From contig JAFTKV010000265.1 of NCBI GenBank assembly GCA_017453085.1, positions 1-15,159 of the forward strand: a DNA stretch of 15,159 bases. Reading direction: 5' to 3'. Source of the DNA: Clostridia bacterium (GTDB taxonomy: Bacteria; Bacillota; Clostridia; Oscillospirales; CAG-272). Positions within the stretch are counted from its first letter, which is position 1. Every line of letters begins with the position of its first letter. Shown here one piece after another: positions 7,034 to 13,800 of the stretch. The position numbers were made by a program, and so were the translations under genes. A model generated the notes under the pieces. The model ran no database searches. It was given only the letters and a program-made list of their open reading frames with translations, and had not been told where the DNA came from.

Positions 7034-7627
7034 ATGAAAAGAACCCGCATTTTGTTTTTTCGCCGACTTCTGTGCTTCCTTCTTTTGAGCCTCCTTCTTC
7101 TCTCCCTTTTTGCTTGTTCGGAGGCAGAGCAAGCCGTTTATTCGCAAGCTGTTTCTTCTAAAGCTACGCCGCTTTACCTTATCCCCGACGGATACAGCTA
7201 TCCCGACGGTACGGCGCAGCATTACATCGACATCGGCGTGAATCTTCCCGCCGACTTCGTGCGCCCCGATCTGATCTGGGAAATCAGCGCGGTCTACGAT
7301 ATCGGTTCCGTTTACAAGAGCGGCGAGGTCATCATCGAAGTCAGATTCACCGATGATCCCGATGCAGAATACGCCGTGCAGTTCTGCTTCACCCCCAATT
7401 TCGACAAAGCTACTGCGCTGTATGCCTATCTGGCAGAACAGGGCTGGGAAGATACTAAGCTCGGCTCGGAGGAGGAACCGATTTTTGCGGCAACCAAGGC
7501 ACAGATCGAGGCAATCGACTTGGATGCTCTGCAAGCTGCCATCGGCATCACCGAGGAGGCAGGCATTACCATCTCCCACGCCCGCCACGAAATGGCCGGA
7601 ACGATTGAGCATTTTCCTATAGAATAA
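7034..7627 (+). CDS. Putative lipoprotein, tandem paralogue 1
   Basis: A 197-residue secreted lipoprotein of unknown function. The N-terminus has several arginines, a Leu-rich core and the lipobox LFAC with Cys28, so it should be lipidated and anchored to the outer face of the membrane. The mature part shares with the next gene the block IPDGYxYPxGTAQxYID, then a D-F-x-RPD-x-IW motif. It ends in an acidic helical part with a Leu-Asp-Ala-Leu-Gln-Ala-Ala-Ile-Gly segment. No catalytic motif stands out. The start is set by AGGAGGT seven bases before the ATG, behind a consensus promoter, so it is probably well expressed. The gap to its paralogue is 18 bases. Confidence 0.88.
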   Translation: MKRTRILFFRRLLCFLLLSLLLLSLFACSEAEQAVYSQAVSSKATPLYLIPDGYSYPDGTAQHYIDIGVNLPADFVRPDLIWEISAVYDIGSVYKSGEVIIEVRFTDDPDAEYAVQFCFTPNFDKATALYAYLAEQGWEDTKLGSEEEPIFAATKAQIEAIDLDALQAAIGITEEAGITISHARHEMAGTIEHFPIE

Positions 7628-7645
7628 ACTAAAAGGAGTTCGCCT

Positions 7646-8503
7646 ATGAAAACAATCCTATCTCTCATTCTGTCAGCAACCCTTCTTCTCTCTCTTTTTG
7701 CCTGCGCGGAGGCGAATCCCGCCGCCGGACGTCGTGGGGAGGCTGATACCACCACCGCAGAAACCACTCCCGCCGTCACTGACGACCCCAACGCCCTCAT
7801 TGCCCATCTGATCCATCCTTGTGAGATCCCCGACGGGTACGTTTATCCAGAAGGCACGGCACAGTTTTATATCGATCAAGGACTGTGGCTGAAGGAGGAC
7901 TTCTATCGCCCCGATATCATTTGGACGGCTTCGACGCTGGTAACTATGGATCTCCCCCGCCCCGGAACGGTTCGCTATAATTACGGTGATCCTCTGTCTT
8001 ATCCCGACACCAAATATGCCTTTACGGTTTGGCTGTATCAAAACACCACCACCGAAATGGAAGAGGCACTGGCTACCTATCTCACCGGGCTGGGCTTTGA
8101 GCTCTTGGACACCCGCAACTCCGTAGACCAACTTGTTTTCGCGGGAACTGGTCGTTCCATCGAAGCGCTGGATTGCACCGCTCTGCAAAACGCTATCGGA
8201 TGCCCCACCGAGTACGGAATCGACATCAGATTCGAGTATCAGGAACGGCACTCCCATACCGAGGCTGCTCCCGAAGGGAAATTCTGGTCTTGCGGAGATG
8301 CCTCCAACATAAAAACCGATTCTTACCCCCCCTTAAGAACCGCCTTTCGGCGGTTCTTTCGCTTTTCTCGCTTCTTTTTTCGTCAAATCGTACGAAAAGT
8401 AGGCGGCTCTCTTGTGCGATGCTACAAAAATCGACTTTTGCGGGGAAATGGGGTGAAAAAGCGGAGATTTTGTGCTATAATAGGGATATCCAATAACAAA
8501 TAA
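7646..8503 (+). CDS. Putative lipoprotein, tandem paralogue 2, with an abnormal C-terminal extension
   Basis: A paralogue of the preceding lipoprotein with a clear start (AAGGAG before the ATG) and lipobox LFAC at Cys20. It has a short Thr-rich linker and then the shared IPDGYVYPEGTAQFYID block and DFYRPDIIW. Homology to the first copy ends near residue 205 (GIDIRFEY). As read, the frame is 285 residues, but from about residue 230 it passes through a terminator hairpin (8335-8358) and the HU promoter, giving an Arg/Phe-rich tail that looks non-coding. A run of seven C (8326-8332) sits just before. With one C fewer, TAA would fall at 8334-8336 and yield a 229-residue protein. The natural end is therefore probably near 8336. 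Confidence 0.8.
   Translation: MKTILSLILSATLLLSLFACAEANPAAGRRGEADTTTAETTPAVTDDPNALIAHLIHPCEIPDGYVYPEGTAQFYIDQGLWLKEDFYRPDIIWTASTLVTMDLPRPGTVRYNYGDPLSYPDTKYAFTVWLYQNTTTEMEEALATYLTGLGFELLDTRNSVDQLVFAGTGRSIEALDCTALQNAIGCPTEYGIDIRFEYQERHSHTEAAPEGKFWSCGDASNIKTDSYPPLRTAFRRFFRFSRFFFRQIVRKVGGSLVRCYKNRLLRGNGVKKRRFCAIIGISNNK
8335..8381 (+). terminator. Rho-independent terminator of the lipoprotein operon
   Basis: A perfect 10-bp stem AAGAACCGCC/GGCGGTTCTT (8335-8344 and 8349-8358) with the loop TTTC, followed by T-rich sequence with a six-T run. It lies inside the literal reading frame of the second lipoprotein, which argues that the real stop codon was immediately upstream. Confidence 0.85.
8453..8481 (+). 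promoter_or_regulatory. Promoter of the HU gene
   Basis: TATAAT (8476-8481) preceded by TGC, an extended -10. The -35 at 17 bases is weak (GTGAAA, 8453-8458), as is usual with an extended -10. The ribosome site AAGGAG follows at 8503-8508, nine bases before the ATG. Confidence 0.75.
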
Positions 8504-8517
8504 AGGAGATTTGACCT

Positions 8518-8796
8518 ATGAACAAGAAAGAACTGATCCGTGCTACTGCCGAAGCTACCGGCATGACCCAGAAGGATTGTGCAGCCGTACTGGACGCAAT
8601 GCTCACCGCTGCTACCAAGGAGCTGGCTTCCGGCGGCGAGATCTCCATCACCGGCTTCGGTGCTCTCCGTGTGAAGGAGCGCGCTGCTCGCAAGGGCGTG
8701 AATCCCAAGACCGGCGAGTCCATCGACATTCCCGCAGGTAAGGGCGTTTCCTTCAAGGCAGGCACTGCTCTGCTGGACGAGGTCAGCGGAAAATAA
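8518..8796 (+). CDS. hup: HU-family nucleoid DNA-binding protein
   Basis: A 92-residue histone-like protein that bends DNA and dimerises. The N-terminal helices (MNKKELIRATAEATGMTQKD) lead into the saddle: ISITGFGALRVKERAARKG, then the DNA-contacting arm with NPKTGESIDIPA, and finally VSFKAGTALLDEV. All signature positions of HU are present and the length is canonical. It has its own promoter and a strong ribosome site, so the start is secure. No terminator lies between it and the next gene, whose frame continues directly after this stop codon, so the two are probably on one transcript. Confidence 0.97.
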   Translation: MNKKELIRATAEATGMTQKDCAAVLDAMLTAATKELASGGEISITGFGALRVKERAARKGVNPKTGESIDIPAGKGVSFKAGTALLDEVSGK

Positions 8797-8823
8797 TCCC
8801 TGAACGGGCTTTTTCGCCGACCA

Positions 8824-10830
8824 TTGGCGGTCTCCTCTGCCCTGTTCCTGCTTTTGCTGTTCACAGCCCTGTTTTGCGGCAGTGCCTATGCACTGCCGCT
8901 CTGCATTGGTGCTATTTTTGCTGCTATGATCACGCTGGGCGCGGGGTTTTGGTTTGCGCAATCCGGATCCCGCTTGCGACGGGGGCTGTTTTTCGCAGCA
9001 GGACTACTGACCGCCGCTGCGCTGGCATTCGGCTCCGCCTATCGGGTGGATCAGTACGGCCTGCATCGGGTGGCCGACCCCTACGACGGCAAATCGGGCG
9101 AGGCGATCCTGACGGTTCAAGAGATCGAATCCTCCACCGCCTATTCCACCTCGCTGCTTACCACCCTCCACAGCTTCGACGGGCAGGAGATGGAGATCAC
9201 CGGCAGAGTGCGCCTTCCCTACGCTGCCCGACCAGCCGTAGGGGATCGGATCGCGCTGACCGCAGAGCTTTCCGTGCTCTCTCCGGACGGGAAGACACTT
9301 GCCGAGTGCTACGACTACTCCCAAGGCATCTTCTTTGAGGCGGCGGCCGATGTGGAGGGCTACCGTCTACTGGCAAATGATCCCCATTCCGCTGACGGCG
9401 TTTTTGCTGCACTTCGCCAATGGCTGGGCAGACGGTTCTATCCCTATCTCAGCGATACCGACGCAGGACTGGTCACTGCCCTGCTCACCGGCGACAAATC
9501 GGGACTGTCCGACGAGCTGTCCGACCGCTTTCGCAATCTGGGCATCTCCCACACGCTGGCGGTCAGCGGTCTGCATCTGAGCATTTTGTGCGGCAGTCTG
9601 CTGTGGATCTTCAAAAAGCTGCATCTGCCCCGCCGTCTGCGCTTTCCCGTACTGTTTCCCATCCTGCTGTTCTATATGCTGCTGGTGGGATCGCCGTCGG
9701 TCTACCGTGCAGGCGGAATGACCCTGCTGTTGCTGGTCTCTTATCACTTTGGCAGACGGCAGGATCCCCTGACCTCCCTGTTTGCGGCGGTGGCAACGAT
9801 CTGCCTGCTCTCGCACGAGTCGGTGCTGGACGTGGGTCTGCTGCTCTCCTTCTTTGCCACCTTCGGCATTCTGCTGATCGCCGTTCCTCTGACCGCACGG
9901 ATGCAATCGCTCCCCGCGCTGCCCCGATGGGCACTGTCTGCCCTGACCGTAACCGGCGCGGCAACGCTGTTCACCCTCCCCTTTTCGGTGTGGTACTTTG
10001 AGGAATGGGCGATCCTCTCTCCCCTTGCCAATCTGCTGCTGGTGCCGCTGGTCACGGGACTGCTCTACCTGGCTCCGCTGCTCCTGCTTCTCTCTCCCGT
10101 TGCGCCGTTGGCAACCGCTCCCGCGCTGCTTATCCGCCTGCTCAGCGCTATCCTGCAGACGGCAGGCAAATTCTTCGGCGGCAGCGATCATCTGCTGCTT
10201 CCGATGAGCTATCCCCCGATCCAATGGATGGCGGCAGCGGCGACGGTCGCCGTTCTCCTGCTCTGCCTTTTCCGCAAGACCCGCCCTCTGACGCTGGCGG
10301 TGGCAGTAGCCTTTCTGCTGTCGGCAGGCGGATACTGTACGCTGCAGGGCTATGCACTGCTGGATCGGCAAAGCACCGAGCTGATCTCGGACGGCGAGAA
10401 CGGCTGCATTGCCGTCACCGAGGGGACTCGGGTAATGCTGATCGATCATTCTGCGGGCGGATACGCATTCCTCTCTGCCGCCGCTACGGCAGGAGAAACC
10501 GATCCGATGATCCGCACGGACACGCTGGTGCTGACCCACTACCGTTATCGGCAGATCGCCTCGGTCACCCGACTGCTAAAGGAGGGACATCTGGAGTTTC
10601 TGATCCTGCCCAAGCCTGCAGAGGAGGATTACAACACCGCACACACCCTTGCCGAGCGGGCAGCCTACGCAGGCTGCAGAGTGCTGTGGTACTCCAAGGA
10701 GGACGCCTGCATCGGCTATCACGGGACCGAGATCCGCTTCACCTTCGTAGAGTGGGACGACTACCTGCCCCGCACGGTCACCGTGACCCAGAACGGCAAT
10801 CGGGAAACTTACCCTCTTCCGATTGAATAA
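8824..10830 (+). CDS. comEC: ComEC/Rec2-family DNA-uptake channel protein with a degenerate C-terminal domain
   Basis: ComEC carries one DNA strand through the membrane during transformation. Residues 1-60 hold N-terminal helices, about 65-185 an OB-like extracellular domain, and about 210-510 the competence domain. Its signature is ALLTGDKSGLSDEL (from 219) and HTLAVSGLH (243-251), followed by many helices. The C-terminal part resembles the usual metallo-beta-lactamase-like domain but lacks its ligands: where THxHxDH is expected there is THYRYRQIA (572-579), and no D-x-GQGD is present. The start is uncertain. TTG at 8824 is given, but the conserved-looking RRPLA lies upstream, so CTG at 8800 is possible. 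No ribosome site is visible for either. The frame is the same as that of HU, four bases beyond its stop. Confidence 0.88.
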   Translation: MAVSSALFLLLLFTALFCGSAYALPLCIGAIFAAMITLGAGFWFAQSGSRLRRGLFFAAGLLTAAALAFGSAYRVDQYGLHRVADPYDGKSGEAILTVQEIESSTAYSTSLLTTLHSFDGQEMEITGRVRLPYAARPAVGDRIALTAELSVLSPDGKTLAECYDYSQGIFFEAAADVEGYRLLANDPHSADGVFAALRQWLGRRFYPYLSDTDAGLVTALLTGDKSGLSDELSDRFRNLGISHTLAVSGLHLSILCGSLLWIFKKLHLPRRLRFPVLFPILLFYMLLVGSPSVYRAGGMTLLLLVSYHFGRRQDPLTSLFAAVATICLLSHESVLDVGLLLSFFATFGILLIAVPLTARMQSLPALPRWALSALTVTGAATLFTLPFSVWYFEEWAILSPLANLLLVPLVTGLLYLAPLLLLLSPVAPLATAPALLIRLLSAILQTAGKFFGGSDHLLLPMSYPPIQWMAAAATVAVLLLCLFRKTRPLTLAVAVAFLLSAGGYCTLQGYALLDRQSTELISDGENGCIAVTEGTRVMLIDHSAGGYAFLSAAATAGETDPMIRTDTLVLTHYRYRQIASVTRLLKEGHLEFLILPKPAEEDYNTAHTLAERAAYAGCRVLWYSKEDACIGYHGTEIRFTFVEWDDYLPRTVTVTQNGNRETYPLPIE

Positions 10831-10841
10831 ACTATCTTTTC

Positions 10842-10887
10842 CACTCCCATACTATGGATATTCATCCAAGTAGGGGAGTGTTTTTTT
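10842..10887 (+). terminator. Terminator-like hairpin that also covers the next gene's ribosome site
   Basis: Stem CACTCCC/GGGAGTG (10842-10848 and 10874-10880) continues past an A-G mismatch into TACT/AGTA and, past a bulged A, TGGAT/ATCCA, closed by an ATTC loop. Seven T follow (10881-10887) and the ATG of the next gene comes directly after. It has every feature of an intrinsic terminator for the comEC transcript. The 3' arm contains AGGGGAG (10872-10878), the only plausible Shine-Dalgarno for that ATG, so folding would hide it. It could be a plain terminator or a regulated attenuator. Confidence 0.8.
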
Positions 10888-13800
10888 ATGAAAGCTACCA
10901 TCATGCGGTGGTATCGACGGCTCTTTTGGCGGCGCAGTCTTTGCCGCTATTTGCGATGTACAGAGACCGATACCCCCACCGCCGAGGAATTGGCTCGGGC
11001 GTTTTTTGCTACCTCGCCCCGCGCCATCGGGCGACTGATGAGGCGTGCGACCGCTATGGCAGATCGGCTGAAGAGTGCGGGCACGCTCACCGAAGAAAGA
11101 CATCGTGGGCTCATCGCCGCCCTGAGAGAGGTCGATCCTCTTGCGCTGTCCCAGCGGCTCTCTCCTTATCATCCGCCGCTGGCGGAAAAGGAATTCTACC
11201 GTCTGTCCGATGCACCCACCCGCAGACGGCTTCGCAGTGATTTTGCCCGATTTGCCAAGCGACACCGTCTGTCCCCCACCTGTGCCGCCCTTCTGTGGCA
11301 GGGAGAACGGCGCAAAGCTCCGTCCTGGGTGCTGATCTGCCTGCCCATCGGAGCCGCTCTGCCCGCAATTTCCCTTTTGTGCGGGGCAATCCTGTGGCTT
11401 CCTGCGAGAGTGCTTTGGCTGATGCTGCCGACACTTCCTGCGGTAATTGCGGGCGGACTGTTGTGCAGGGCGGCGATCCTGCAAAGGCTCCTGCCCGATG
11501 CGCCACTTCCGCTGCTGGAGGAGAGCGGCGGTCACTCGATCCTGACGGTGTGGGTGGCACAGCTGCGCTCTGCAGACACCGCCCTGGAGGAGGCGCGCAG
11601 TCACGCCGTCCAAACGGGGGAGGACAGCCTCCTGCTACTGACGCTCCCCGACGGCGGGGCGGCCACCGACAGCAAAGAGGAAGCAAAGATCTCTCGGTTG
11701 ACCCAACGGGCAGAGGTGCTGTCCCGCGAGGCGGGTGCCACCATCACCGTAAAAGTCCTGCCCCGTCGGTACACCCCCAAAAAGCGGAGCAGGCGGCAAT
11801 GGATCGGCTCGCCGCCCCTCTCCAAAGTAGCGATGGCGGTGGAACACCATCTGCAAACGCTCCCCGAAGCCCCCGAGGCGATCCTGCTGCTGCCGTCGGG
11901 CGGCGTGCTGCTGCCCGGCGGAAGGGAGGAGGCGGCTGCCGCTCTCTTCCATCCCCTCTGCCCCTCCGATGCGCTGGTATTTCTGCGCCCCTCTCGCTCC
12001 CCTTATCCCGCAGACAGGCTGGACGTCCTCCGCCAATGCCTGCTGCAAAAAGCCAACGTGGCCGCCGATTCAGCCGGATGGGGGATCTATCGCAGGTCGG
12101 CGATCTGTGCCCTCGCAGAGGAAAGATCGCTGTCCCCGCGGCTGATGGCACAACCGCTGTACGCTGATTGCAAGCAGCAACCGCTCCTCAGCCCGCAGAC
12201 GATCCGAACAATGCCGTCCGCACTTCCCGTTCTGCGCCTGCTGCTGCCCTTACTTCGAATGCTTCTCCTGTTCGGATCCGTGGCGGCAGGGCTGTCGCCA
12301 TTCTATCTGCTCCTCCTCTGGGGGATTGCATCCGCCGATCTCTTCGCATCGGCTCTGCTCTCCCTTCGCCCCGGACGGCAGTTTTATCTCTACACGATCC
12401 CAGCCGTCAAGCGGTTAATTACTGCGTTCCTGTCCCGCACGCTCCTGCCTGCAAAGGAGCTGCTCGACCACTTTTGTCCCCGGGATCCGCGGATGCTTTG
12501 CCTGCTTTCGCTGGCCTTCGGCGGAGCGGTGGTGGCCGTCGGCAGACCGCTGTCGGTGCTGGGGCTTTTGTGGATCGTCGCCCCCCTTCTGCTGTCCGAA
12601 TCCGCACCTCGAGGAGAGCTTCCCCCTTCCCTCCGAGGTGCCTGCTACGCTCTTGCCGCCGAGCTGTACCCCTATCTCCATTCGTCCGGTAAAGGGTCGC
12701 ATCTCCCGCCTGCCTATCTCACCGACATGGGGGAGCACGCTCCCTACACCACGCCTGCGGTGCTGGGCAGCTGTCTTGTCGCCGATCTCTTCGCCTGCGA
12801 TCTGGGGCTGATCGATTTCTTCACGCTGGAGCGGCGAACCGATGCCCTGCTGAGTCGGCTGGAGTCGCTCCCTACCCGATGCGGTCTGCCCTACGCCCGC
12901 TACGATTGCCAAACCGGTGAATTTTACAAGGACAGTCGGGTGGACACCGCCGCAGTAGGGCTGTACGCCCTCTGTCTTGCCGCCGCAGAAGCAGGGCTGC
13001 AGGAGCTGTCTGCCCGCAATCCCGCACTGTCGGCGCTGTCCGATCGGACGGCGCATCTGTCCGCACAAATGGATCTGACGCTGCTTTTGGACGAAGAGCT
13101 GACCCTCTGCCACACGCTGACCCCCGAGGGCAAGCGGGAGGGACACCTTACCTGCCTTGCGGGCGCAGGAGGGCTTGCCGCATTCGCCCTGCTGTCCTCG
13201 GACAGCGCACAAGGGCTAAACGCAAGGCAAAAGCTCGCCCTGTGGGATCGGCTCCTCTGCCCTGCCAAGCTGCAGAAGGGACGCTGTCTGCTTCTGTCGG
13301 AGCAGGGCTCCCTTGCCGACTATCTGCTTCCTCTCCGCCTGCTTCCCGTGCCCGAGGACGGTCTGCTCACCGACGCCGCCCGCCGTGCCGTCCGTTCCGC
13401 CTTGCGGGAGGGACGGAAGCCGGGGCACCGCTCTTCTGCCGATCAGCCGCCCTCTTCCACCTCGGCGATGCCTATGAGCAGCTTGCTTGGCTGGCCGCAT
13501 TTATTTTCCTCCCCCCGTCCCATTGCGGCGGGATGGGAAGAGCTGTCTGCCACCGACGGTAATCCGCAGCAACAGCCGACCGCGCCCCTCCTATGCCTCC
13601 TCATACGCGACCGCCCCCGCTTCGCTCTGTCTCACCTGAGACGGCTGCAACGGATCGCTCCCGCAGGCGGTTTTGCCGATCCCACTCATCCGGAGCGGAT
13701 CCCCGTGGACGGGCTTGCGCTATCACTGATCGCGCTGGCGGGTGCCGTCCATCGGAGAGGATTTGCGGAGCGTCTGGCGGAGCTGCCCCGCTGCCGTGGG

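Noticed and set aside
9367..10539. 390-codon minus-strand open frame
   Set aside because: Antisense to the ComEC helices; Gln/Arg-rich composition without motifs.
10852..13212. Several 200-290-codon frames on both strands
   Set aside because: They overlap the 10888-15159 frame, which is longer, starts after a ribosome site and carries ordered helices and domain landmarks. The others are short GC-rich shadows.
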